From NCBI GenBank assembly GCA_963803425.1, contig CAWDMA010000001.1, positions 496,001-560,000 on the forward strand: 64,000 nt of DNA, written 5' to 3'. Positions 44,180 through 52,044 of the stretch are shown piece by piece; position 1 is the first letter of the stretch; each line of letters begins with the position of its first letter. The DNA comes from DASPWW01 sp963803425 (GTDB taxonomy: Bacteria; Actinomycetota; Thermoleophilia; Solirubrobacterales; 70-9). The translations under genes and the position numbers were made by a program. The notes beneath the pieces were generated by a model. The model saw only the letters and a program-made list of their open reading frames with translations, searched no databases and was not told the origin of the DNA.

Positions 44180-44195
44180 GACTGATCACTCAGTC
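44180..44195. promoter_or_regulatory. TetR-type palindrome upstream of atpE
   Basis: GACTGA and TCAGTC flank TCAC, giving the 16-bp palindrome GACTGATCACTCAGTC 23 bp before the atpE ATG; a further TCAGTCA follows directly. The form resembles TetR-family operators. The TetR encoded at 43457 is the plausible ligand. The ribosome binding site AAGGGAG lies at 44205-44211. Confidence 0.5.
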
Positions 44196-44218
44196 AGTCA
44201 CGACGAAGGGAGTGCTGC

Positions 44219-44491
44219 ATGGAAGCGCTTCTTCCCATCGCACAGGCATCCGCCGACACAGCAGGGCTCGACGCCGCGAAGGCGCTCGCGCTCGGACTCG
44301 GCACCGGGTTCGGGGCGATCGGCCCCGGGATCGGCGTCGGCTACATCTTCGGCAAGACGATCGAGTCGGTCACCCGCCAGCCGGAGATGCGCGGCGAGAT
44401 CCAGAGCATCATGTGGCTCGGGTTCGCGCTCACCGAGGCGATCGTCTTCTACGCCCTGATGATGTCGCTGGTGGCGTTCTTCATCGCCTAG
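44219..44491 (+). CDS. atpE: ATP synthase F0 subunit c (stand-alone gene)
   Basis: A 90-residue proteolipid with two hydrophobic helices joined by the polar loop containing RQPE (residues 53-56). The ion-binding glutamate is Glu73 in FALTEAIVFYAL, and GxGxG-type packing glycines occur in GLGTGFGAIGPGIGVG, so it is a normal c subunit. No other F-type ATPase gene is in the window: it is flanked by a TetR gene and an MCE operon. Good ribosome binding site (AAGGGAG). It is either a translocated atpE or a paralogue. Confidence 0.92.
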   Translation: MEALLPIAQASADTAGLDAAKALALGLGTGFGAIGPGIGVGYIFGKTIESVTRQPEMRGEIQSIMWLGFALTEAIVFYALMMSLVAFFIA

Positions 44492-44492
44492 G

Positions 44493-44530
44493 TCCGCAAG
44501 ATGCTCCGCTTTGCGTCCGGTTCGGCGGGG
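44493..44530 (-). repeat. Dispersed hairpin element, copy F (degenerate arms)
   Basis: On the minus strand the loop ACCGGACGCAAAGCGGAGCA matches the consensus in 17 of 20 positions, but the 9-nt arms (CCCCGCCGA, TCTTGCGGA) pair only partly, with internal mismatches. It begins one base after the atpE stop and lies antisense to atpE and the mce genes. Probably a decaying copy related to copy E. Confidence 0.7.
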
Positions 44531-44613
44531 TCCCGGAAGGGACGACCGCGCCGCACGTTAAGAACGGATTAACCGAAGTTCCGCACCGCGGCCGCCTTAC
44601 GGTGGGCGCGGGA

Positions 44614-44667
44614 TATAGGCTGCCAGGGTCAGCTGGAGGAGTTCCGGGATCCGTGGAACTGGAGGAG
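44614..44667. promoter_or_regulatory. MCE operon promoter with compound repeats
   Basis: A TATAGGCT box at 44614-44621 is followed by nested repeats: AGTTCC/GGAACT (44640-44645 and 44655-44660, 9 nt apart) inside two direct copies of CTGGAGGAG (44633-44641 and 44659-44667). The 255-bp gap between atpE and the first MCE gene contains only this and repeat copy F. Likely promoter plus operator for the MCE operon; inference. Confidence 0.45.
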
Positions 44668-44746
44668 ATCTGGGGTCCGCAAGAGAGGGCGTGGCCGCCT
44701 GGGGCGAGGGCCGGGTAGGACACAACGTGAGCACGAGGATGGGGCA

Positions 44747-46135
44747 GTGAGCGCGGGCGACGGCTCGACCGGGCGGACGACCCCCGGGCGGATCGCCGCC
44801 CTCGGCGCCCTGCTGGGCGCGATCGTGCTCGTCCTGATCCTGTTCCTCGGCGGCGGCAACGGCGCCTCCTACCGGCTCCTGTTCCAGACCGGGGGGCAGC
44901 TCGTGCCCGGCAACCTGGTCCAGGTCGGCGGCCACCCGATCGGCTCGGTCGACAAGATCGAGCTGACCGACGACTGGCAGGCCGACGTCCACATCTCCAC
45001 CGACGAGCCCCTCACCGAGGGGACGACCGCGGTGATCCGGACCACCTCGCTGTCGGGGATCGCGAATCGCTATATCGCGATCACCCCGGGACCCGACGAC
45101 GCGCCCGAGCTCGACGACGGCGGCGTGATCACGGCGGACAGCACCACCTCGCCGGTCGACCTCGACCAGCTCTTCGACACCTTCCACCCGCGCCAGCGGC
45201 GCGCGCTCCGCAACGTGATCCAGGGATTCGCCGCCACCTACTCCGGCGCCGGGCAGACCGCGAACGCGACCTACAAGTACTTCAACCCGAGCCTCGACGC
45301 CGCCCGCCGCCTGTTCGCGCAGCTCACCCGCGACCAGCAGTCCTTCAGCGACTTCCTCGCGGACGGCTCCCGGGTGGTGAAGGCGATCGCCGAGCGCCGC
45401 GACGACCTCTCGGCGCTGACCCAGAACGGGAACGAGGCGCTCGGCGCGATCGCCAGCCAGAACTCCTCGCTGGACAGGGTGCTGACCGCGTTCCCGCCGA
45501 CCCTGCGCCAGGCGAACACGACGTTCGTCAACCTCCGCGCCGCCCTCGACGACCTCGATCCGCTGGTCGCGACGGCGAAGGTCTCCACCCGCAACCTGGC
45601 CCCGTTCCTGCGCGACCTGCGGCCGGTGGTGAGCAGAAGCGTTCCGGTGTTCCGGAACCTGCGCAAGGTCTTCAACAAGAAGGGGAAGGCAAACGACCTC
45701 GCCGACAACCTCAAGGACCTTCCGAAGCTCCGGAAGCGGGGGAGGAAGGACCTGCCCCGCGCCAGCCAGGGGATCGAGGACTCGCTCCCCGACTTCCAGT
45801 TCGCGCGGCCCTACGCGCCGGAGCTGCTCGGCCTGATCAGCAGGCTGGGCCAGGGCGCCTCGTACTACGACGAGAACGGGCACTACGCGCGGGCGTCGGT
45901 GCTCACCAACATCTTCAACTACGCGGGCGGGGCGCTCACCCCGAACGACCCGTCGCAGCAGTACGACTTCTACGACTCGAACTCGCTCGGGAAGGGCAAG
46001 TTCGTGCGCTGCCCGGGCGGCTCCACGCAGGCGATCAGCGGCTCCAACCCCTTCACCGACGACGGTGCGCTGCTGTCGGGCGGCAAGTCGCCGAACCCGA
46101 AGTGCGAGACCGGGGACGTGCCACCGGGGCCATGA
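44747..46135 (+). CDS. MCE/MlaD family protein, first of six
   Basis: A 462-residue MCE protein. One N-terminal span (IAALGALLGAIVLVLILFLG, residues 15-34) is followed by the MlaD-type MCE domain (YRLLFQTGGQLVPGNLVQVG...IGSVDKIELTDD, residues 42-120), then a long helical region with many Asn-Thr-Phe repeats (ERRDDLSALTQNGNEALGAI) like the mycobacterial Mce helical tube, and an NGHYARASVLTNIF conserved C-terminal segment. MCE proteins carry lipids across the cell envelope. GTG 44747; the stop overlaps the next start (ATGA). Confidence 0.92.
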   Translation: MSAGDGSTGRTTPGRIAALGALLGAIVLVLILFLGGGNGASYRLLFQTGGQLVPGNLVQVGGHPIGSVDKIELTDDWQADVHISTDEPLTEGTTAVIRTTSLSGIANRYIAITPGPDDAPELDDGGVITADSTTSPVDLDQLFDTFHPRQRRALRNVIQGFAATYSGAGQTANATYKYFNPSLDAARRLFAQLTRDQQSFSDFLADGSRVVKAIAERRDDLSALTQNGNEALGAIASQNSSLDRVLTAFPPTLRQANTTFVNLRAALDDLDPLVATAKVSTRNLAPFLRDLRPVVSRSVPVFRNLRKVFNKKGKANDLADNLKDLPKLRKRGRKDLPRASQGIEDSLPDFQFARPYAPELLGLISRLGQGASYYDENGHYARASVLTNIFNYAGGALTPNDPSQQYDFYDSNSLGKGKFVRCPGGSTQAISGSNPFTDDGALLSGGKSPNPKCETGDVPPGP

Positions 46136-47721
46136 GGCGGATGGCGCTCATAGCGTGCGGGCTGGCGGCCGCCGCCGGGCTGGCGATCGCCGGCCCGGCG
46201 CTCAGCGACGACGGCGGGCCGTACGAGGTGCGGGCGATCTTCGACAACGCGTCGTTCCTGGTCACCGGTGAGGACGTCCGGGTCGCCGGCGCCACGGTCG
46301 GGACCGTCTCGGAGGTCGAGGTGACCAGGCCGGGCGAGACCGATAGCAAGGAGGGCAACGGCAAGCAGCCGGGGAAGGCCGCGGTCGTGCTCCGGATCGA
46401 CGACCCCGGGTTCCAGGACTTCCGGGCGGACGCCTCGTGCCTGATCCAGCCCCAGTCGACCCTGGGCGAGAAGTTCGTCGGGTGCAAGCCGACCCAGCCG
46501 CGCGCGGCCGGCACCGAGCCGCCGCCGCCGCTGGACCAGGTCCCCGACGGCCAGCCGGGCGCGGGCCAGCTCCTGCTGCCGCTGGAGAACAACGGCAAGG
46601 CAGTCGACATCGACCTCGTCAACGACATCATGCGGGAGCCGTACGCCGACCGGTTCCGGCTGATCCTGAACGACCTCGGCGCCGGCCTCGCCGCGCGCGG
46701 CAAGGACCTCGAGCAGATCGTCGAGCGGGCGAACCCGGCGCTGCGCGAGACGAACCAGGTGCTGGCGATCCTCCGCGACCAGAACCGAACGCTCGCCCAG
46801 CTCGCGGACGAGTCGGACACCGTCCTGAAGCCGCTTGCCCGCGAGCGCAGCCACATCACCGGCTTCATCCGCAACTCCACCGTTCCCGCGCAGGCGACGG
46901 CCGATCACGAGGGCGACCTCGAAGCGGGGCTGCAGCGGTTCCCCGCCTACCTGCGCGAGCTCCGCTCGACGATGAACGACCTGCGCGCCTTCTCCGACGC
47001 CGGCACCCCGGTGATCACCAACTTCGGCGCTGCCGCGCCCGACGTCACCCGCGCGCAGCGAGCGCTCGTGCCGCTCTCCTCGGCCGCCACCGACTCGGTC
47101 ACCACCCTCGGCGACGCCGCCTCCGAGAGCCAGGCCGACATCATCGGCTCCGACCCGGTGATCAAGGACGTCCGCGACCTGGCGAAGTCCGCGAAGCCGG
47201 GCTCCAAGCAGCTCAACAAGCTGCTCGTCAGCCTCGACAAGCGCCTGTGCGTGGGCCGCAACCTGGACACGGGCAAGTGCGATACGACGACCACGGGGCT
47301 GAGGTCGCTGATGGACTTCATCTTCGGGACCTCCGCCGCCGTGAACGGGTACGACGCCTACGGCCACTACCTGCGCACCTTCGGGCTCGTCACCACCTGC
47401 ACCCAGGTCACCGTCCAGGTGCTCGGCGAGTGCGATGCGCACTTCGGCAGCGCCGACGAGCGCCAGACCAGCTCCCCCACGACGAGCTCGGCCGGCGGCG
47501 GCGGGCACAAGCGCTCGGCCGGCGGCGGCGGGCGTGAACCGAGCACGGGCGGCTCCGAGAGCGGCGGTGCCGGCCACCCGGCGGCCCCGGCGCCCGCGGA
47601 CGGGTCGCTGGGCGGCTCGGGAGCGGTGACGCCGGAGCCCAGCGCCGCGATCGGCGGCCGCTCCAAGCGCGCCAGCCGGGCGCTGCTCCACTTCCTGATC
47701 GGGAATGGAGGCAAGCGGTGA
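46132..47721 (+). CDS. MCE/MlaD family protein, second of six
   Basis: A 529-residue MCE protein: signal-anchor start (MRRMALIACGLAAAAGLAIA), the MCE domain (YEVRAIFDNASFLVTGEDVR...VGTVSEVEV, about residues 27-130, with one cysteine pair), a helical segment, CVGRNLDTGKC and a Gly/Ser-rich low-complexity tail (TSSAGGGGHKRSAGGGGREP) after residue 440. ATG 46132 overlaps the first gene's stop by 4 bp. Part of a lipid-transport tube with its neighbours. Confidence 0.9.
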   Translation: MRRMALIACGLAAAAGLAIAGPALSDDGGPYEVRAIFDNASFLVTGEDVRVAGATVGTVSEVEVTRPGETDSKEGNGKQPGKAAVVLRIDDPGFQDFRADASCLIQPQSTLGEKFVGCKPTQPRAAGTEPPPPLDQVPDGQPGAGQLLLPLENNGKAVDIDLVNDIMREPYADRFRLILNDLGAGLAARGKDLEQIVERANPALRETNQVLAILRDQNRTLAQLADESDTVLKPLARERSHITGFIRNSTVPAQATADHEGDLEAGLQRFPAYLRELRSTMNDLRAFSDAGTPVITNFGAAAPDVTRAQRALVPLSSAATDSVTTLGDAASESQADIIGSDPVIKDVRDLAKSAKPGSKQLNKLLVSLDKRLCVGRNLDTGKCDTTTTGLRSLMDFIFGTSAAVNGYDAYGHYLRTFGLVTTCTQVTVQVLGECDAHFGSADERQTSSPTTSSAGGGGHKRSAGGGGREPSTGGSESGGAGHPAAPAPADGSLGGSGAVTPEPSAAIGGRSKRASRALLHFLIGNGGKR

Positions 47722-49166
47722 GGCGCGGCGCGATGGGAACGCTCGCCTCCAGCCCGACGATGGTTGGCGCGATCACCGTCCTGATCGTCGTCGTCGCGGT
47801 GTTCCTCGCCTACAACGCGAACACCGGCCTCCCGTTCGTGCCCACCTATCGGATCGCGGCCCAGGTCCCGAACGCGAACTCGCTGGTGCCGTCCAACGAG
47901 GTGCGGATGGGCGGCGTCCGGATCGGCTTGGTCGAGGACGTGACGCCGGTCCAGCACGAGAACGGCTCCACCACCGCGAAGCTCGACCTGAAGCTTGACA
48001 ACAACGTCCGCGAGATCCCCGAGGACTCGACCGTGGTGGTCCGGTCCCGGTCGGCGCTCGGCCTGAAGTACCTGCAGATCACCAAGGGAAGCTCGGACCA
48101 CGGCATCTCGGAGGGCGCCACGATCCCGCTCCGCAACGCGCGCCCGGAGCCGGTCGAGCTCGACCAGGTCCTGAACACCTTCGACGAGCCCACCCGGCTC
48201 GCGATCCGGCGCAACCTGGTCGAGTTCGGGAGCGCGATCGCGGCTCGCGGCCCCTCCCTGAACGAGGCGATCGGGAAGCTCGCCCCGGCGCTGCGCAGCC
48301 TGCAGCCGGTGGCGCGGGTCCTGTCGAATCCGCGCACCCAGCTCGGCAGGTTGTTCGTGGCGCTCCGCAACACCGCCGCGGAGGTTGCCCCGGTGGCCGA
48401 GGTGCAGGCGCAGATGTTCGTCGTGCTCGACACCACGTTCGGGGCGCTCGCCGACGTCGCCCGGCCGTTCATCGAGGAGACGATCACGCGGACGCCGCCG
48501 TCGTTCGAGACCGCGATCCGGACGCTGCCGCGGATCAGGCCGTTCCTCCGCAACACGACGGGACTGTTCAACGACCTCGCACCGGGCGCGCGGGCGCTCC
48601 GAAAGACGGCCCCGGACCTTGCCGACGCCGCCGTCGTCGGCGTGCCGGCGCTGTTGCTCGGGCCGCGCTTCAACCGCCAGCTTCCGCCGACAGCCGCATC
48701 GCTGAAGCGGTTCAACGACAACTCCGGGGCCCGCGCCGGGATCGACCAGCTCACCACGTTCTCGGACGAGATCACGCCCACCCTGCGCTTCATCGGCCCC
48801 GCCCAGTCGGTCTGCTACTACGGCTCGCTGCTCTTCTACAACCTGTCCAACACCGGGAGCCTTGGGAACAGCCTCGGCAACTGGCAGCGCTTCATCGTGC
48901 TGTCGGCACCCGGTGCCCCCGACTCGGCGAACAACGAGGGCGTCCCGTCGTCGGGGATCGCGAGCGGCCCGTCGCCGGACGCCAACTTCCTGCACGTCAA
49001 CCCGTACCCGAACACGGCTGCGAAGGGCCAGAAGCCGAAGGAGTGCGAGGCCGGACGCGAGCCGTACACCGCGGGCCAGGTCGTGATCGGCAACACCCCG
49101 GGGAACCAGGGGCTGATGCCTGACTCGATCACGAAGCCCAACAAGACGGTCGGAGGCTCAGGCTGA
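47718..49166 (+). CDS. MCE/MlaD family protein, third of six
   Basis: A 482-residue MCE protein. N-terminal span VGAITVLIVVVAVFLAYNAN (residues 16-35), MCE domain YRIAAQVPNANSLVPSNEVR...LVEDVTPV, then the helical region (FIEETITRTPPSFETAIRTL) and a C-terminal conserved segment (YYGSLLFYNLSNTGSLGN). GTG 47718 overlaps the previous stop by 4 bp; the stop shares one base with the next ATG. Confidence 0.9.
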   Translation: MRRGAMGTLASSPTMVGAITVLIVVVAVFLAYNANTGLPFVPTYRIAAQVPNANSLVPSNEVRMGGVRIGLVEDVTPVQHENGSTTAKLDLKLDNNVREIPEDSTVVVRSRSALGLKYLQITKGSSDHGISEGATIPLRNARPEPVELDQVLNTFDEPTRLAIRRNLVEFGSAIAARGPSLNEAIGKLAPALRSLQPVARVLSNPRTQLGRLFVALRNTAAEVAPVAEVQAQMFVVLDTTFGALADVARPFIEETITRTPPSFETAIRTLPRIRPFLRNTTGLFNDLAPGARALRKTAPDLADAAVVGVPALLLGPRFNRQLPPTAASLKRFNDNSGARAGIDQLTTFSDEITPTLRFIGPAQSVCYYGSLLFYNLSNTGSLGNSLGNWQRFIVLSAPGAPDSANNEGVPSSGIASGPSPDANFLHVNPYPNTAAKGQKPKECEAGREPYTAGQVVIGNTPGNQGLMPDSITKPNKTVGGSG

Positions 49167-50722
49167 TGGCGAACGGGCCCGGGAACACCCCGATGGGCCA
49201 GGCGAAGGCCTACGACGAGCGCCTGTACCGGCGCGGTCCGCAGGGGCTGAGCCGGACCGCGGTCGGGGCGATCGTCGCGATCATCCTCGTCGCCCTCACC
49301 TATCTGGCGTTCACGAAGTCGGTCCCGTTCGTCGGCGGCGGGTACGAGGCGAAGGCGGTGTTCGAGAACGCCGCCACCCTCCGGAAGACCGCGCCGGTCC
49401 GGATCGCGGGAGTCAACGTCGGCGAGGTGACCTCGGTCGAGGCGAAGGGGAGCGCGACCGAGGTCACGTTCACCGTCGACGATCAGGGCCTGCCTCTGCA
49501 CAGCGACGCGAACATCAAGATCCGGCCGCGGCTGTTCCTCGAGGGCAACTTCTTCCTCGACATGGACCCGGGCAGCCCCAGCGCTCCCGATCTTCCGGAC
49601 GGCGGCACGATCCCGATCACCCAGACCTCGGTCGCGGTGCAGCTGGACCAGGTGCTGACGACGCTGCAGAAGCCGGATCGCAAGAACCTCGCCCAGTTCC
49701 TCGAGGGGTTCGGCACCGGCCTCAACCATCAGCCGACGGCGGCGGAGGACAAGACCCAGGACCCCGACGTGCAGGGCGAGAGCGGCGCCCAGGCGCTGAA
49801 CGGCGCGTTCCGCTACGGCGGGGCCGCCGGCCGCGACTCGGCGATCGTCAACACGGCGCTGCAGGGCACGCAGCCGAACGACCTGTCGCGCCTGATCGCA
49901 GGCAACCGAAGGCTGTTCGGGGCGCTCGTCAGCCGCCAGGAGCAGCTCAAGGACCTGATCACGAACTTCAACACGACGGTCGGGGCGCTCGCCGCGGAGT
50001 CGACGAACCTGAGCGACACCGTCCGCGAGGCGGCGCCCACGCTGGAGATCGCGCAGCCCTCGCTTCGCCACCTGAGCGAGTCCCTGCCGCCGCTGCGGGC
50101 GTTCGCGCGCGAGCTCGAGCCCAGCATCGCGGAGCTGCCGGCGACGATCCGCGCCGCGAACCCGTGGCTGCGCCAGACGCACAGGCTGCTTCGCAAGAGC
50201 GAGCTGGGCGGTCTGGCGCAGATTCTCCGCAAGGGCACGCCCGGTCTGGCCAAGACCACGAACAAGGGGATCGGCCTGTTGCGCCAGAACGGCCTGCTCG
50301 GCCTGTGCGCGAGCGACGTGCTGGTCCCGACCGGCAACATCGTGATCGACAACGCCAGCGGCGCCTACCCGTTCAGCACGGGCCAGCCCAACTTCCGGGA
50401 GTTCTGGTACACGGCCGCGCAGCAGGCGGGGACCGGCGGGGACTTCGACGGGAACGGGAGCTACCTGCGGATCCAGCCGGGCGGGGGCGACGTGCTCGCC
50501 ACGACGACGAACCCGGACCCGTCGGAGGTCAAGAACCAGACGCTCTACACCTACACGATCTCGGACCCGCTCGGGACCCGGCCGAACGTGGCGGCCTCGG
50601 CGAAGCCCCCGTTCGACACCGACACGAAGTGCCACAAGAACCCCGTCCCCGATCTGAACGGGACCGGCGGCAGCGGTCTCCCGGGTGACATCGGGTCGCC
50701 ACAGCCGGAGACGCTGCCATGA
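49166..50722 (+). CDS. MCE/MlaD family protein, fourth of six
   Basis: A 518-residue MCE protein. Span AVGAIVAIILVALTYLAF (residues 32-50), MCE domain YEAKAVFENAATLRKTAPVR...VGEVTSVEAKGS, long helical region (RNLAQFLEGFGTG, ITNFNTTVGALAAESTNLSD), and a Gly/Asp-rich C-terminus (GTGGDFDGNGSYLRIQPGGG). ATG 49166; 4-bp overlap with the next gene. Confidence 0.9.
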   Translation: MANGPGNTPMGQAKAYDERLYRRGPQGLSRTAVGAIVAIILVALTYLAFTKSVPFVGGGYEAKAVFENAATLRKTAPVRIAGVNVGEVTSVEAKGSATEVTFTVDDQGLPLHSDANIKIRPRLFLEGNFFLDMDPGSPSAPDLPDGGTIPITQTSVAVQLDQVLTTLQKPDRKNLAQFLEGFGTGLNHQPTAAEDKTQDPDVQGESGAQALNGAFRYGGAAGRDSAIVNTALQGTQPNDLSRLIAGNRRLFGALVSRQEQLKDLITNFNTTVGALAAESTNLSDTVREAAPTLEIAQPSLRHLSESLPPLRAFARELEPSIAELPATIRAANPWLRQTHRLLRKSELGGLAQILRKGTPGLAKTTNKGIGLLRQNGLLGLCASDVLVPTGNIVIDNASGAYPFSTGQPNFREFWYTAAQQAGTGGDFDGNGSYLRIQPGGGDVLATTTNPDPSEVKNQTLYTYTISDPLGTRPNVAASAKPPFDTDTKCHKNPVPDLNGTGGSGLPGDIGSPQPETLP

Positions 50723-52044
50723 GGCGCGCGATCCGCGAGCACCTCGGTGACTTCATCGCGATCGTCGCGCTGCTCGTGATCGGGGTGGCGGTGACCGGGG
50801 CGGTGCTGTCGCAGCAGCAGTATCCCTACCCGGACTGGATCCCGTTCCTCGGCAAGGACCGGTTCGAGTTGAAGGCCAGGTTCACCACCGCGCAGGCGGT
50901 CACCCCGGGCCAGGGGCAGACGGTGAACATCGCGGGAGTCGAGGCCGGGGACGTGACCAAGGTCGAGCTCGACAACGGCGAGGCCGTCGTCACGATGTCG
51001 GTCGACGACAAGTACAAGTCCCTGATCCACGACGACGCGACGATCGTGATGCGCCCGCGGACCGGGCTCCAGGACATCACCCTGGAGATGGATCCAGGGA
51101 CGAAGGGCAAGCCCGTCGAGGACGGGACGACGCTCCCGGTCTCCCAGACGCAGCCGAACGTGCAGCCGGACCAGATCCTGGCGACGCTGGACGGGGACAC
51201 GCAGGGGTACCTGAGGCTGCTGCTGCAGGGCGGCGCCCAGGGGCTCGGCGGTCACGGCAAGGAGCTGTCCGCGGGGCTGCGCCGGTTCGAGCCGTTCACC
51301 CGCGACGTCGCGAAGATCAACAAGCTGCTGGCGAAGCGGCGCGAGAGCATCCGCGGGTCGATCCACAACTTCCGCCTGGTCGCCGAGGAGCTCGGCCACA
51401 ACGACAAGCAGGTCGCTGAGTGGGTCGACGCCTCGAATGCCGCGCTGCGCGGGTTCGCGAACCAGGAGGCATCGATCCGCGAGACGCTCCGCGAGGCGCC
51501 GTCCGCGCTGGGTGCCACCCAGCGCGCCCTGCGCAGCTCGAACCGGTTCTCGCTCGCTGCGGCTCCGTCGCTGCGCGCCCAGACGTCGGTCGCCCGCACG
51601 CTCGGCCCCGCCCTGAAGGCCTCGCGTCCGTTCTTCCGGAAGACCACCGGGCCGATCAAGAAGCAGATCCGTCCGTTCACCCGCAAGGTCCAGAAGCCGT
51701 TCCGGCACCTGCAGCAGGCCGCCAACCCGCTGGCCGCCACCACGAAGAACCTGCGGGGGGGCCTGAGCCAGCTGAACGAAGTGTTCAACGCGCTTGCCGC
51801 CAACCCCGACGGCAGCCAGGAGAGCTTCCTGTTCTGGGCGGCGTGGCTGAACCACAACCTGAACGCGCTCAGCTTCGTCCAGGACGCGAACGGGCCGATC
51901 CCGAGGGGCGTCGTCCTGCTCAGCTGCGCGACGGCCGGGCTCGCCGAGGGCGTGTCGCTGCGCGACGAGACGTACAAGTTCCTGCTCGACGTGAACCGGA
52001 CCGTGAGGCGCCAGGAGATCGAGGACCTCGGAGGGTGCGGCTAG
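50719..52044 (+). CDS. MCE/MlaD family protein, fifth of six
   Basis: A 441-residue MCE protein. Span FIAIVALLVIGVAVTGAVLS (residues 13-32), MCE domain FELKARFTTAQAVTPGQGQ...VEAGDVTKVEL, helical region (LLAKRRESIRGSIHNFRLVA) and a basic stretch with FTRKVQKPFRHLQQAANPLA. It lacks a C-terminal low-complexity tail. ATG 50719; the stop directly abuts the next ATG. Confidence 0.9.
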   Translation: MRRAIREHLGDFIAIVALLVIGVAVTGAVLSQQQYPYPDWIPFLGKDRFELKARFTTAQAVTPGQGQTVNIAGVEAGDVTKVELDNGEAVVTMSVDDKYKSLIHDDATIVMRPRTGLQDITLEMDPGTKGKPVEDGTTLPVSQTQPNVQPDQILATLDGDTQGYLRLLLQGGAQGLGGHGKELSAGLRRFEPFTRDVAKINKLLAKRRESIRGSIHNFRLVAEELGHNDKQVAEWVDASNAALRGFANQEASIRETLREAPSALGATQRALRSSNRFSLAAAPSLRAQTSVARTLGPALKASRPFFRKTTGPIKKQIRPFTRKVQKPFRHLQQAANPLAATTKNLRGGLSQLNEVFNALAANPDGSQESFLFWAAWLNHNLNALSFVQDANGPIPRGVVLLSCATAGLAEGVSLRDETYKFLLDVNRTVRRQEIEDLGGCG

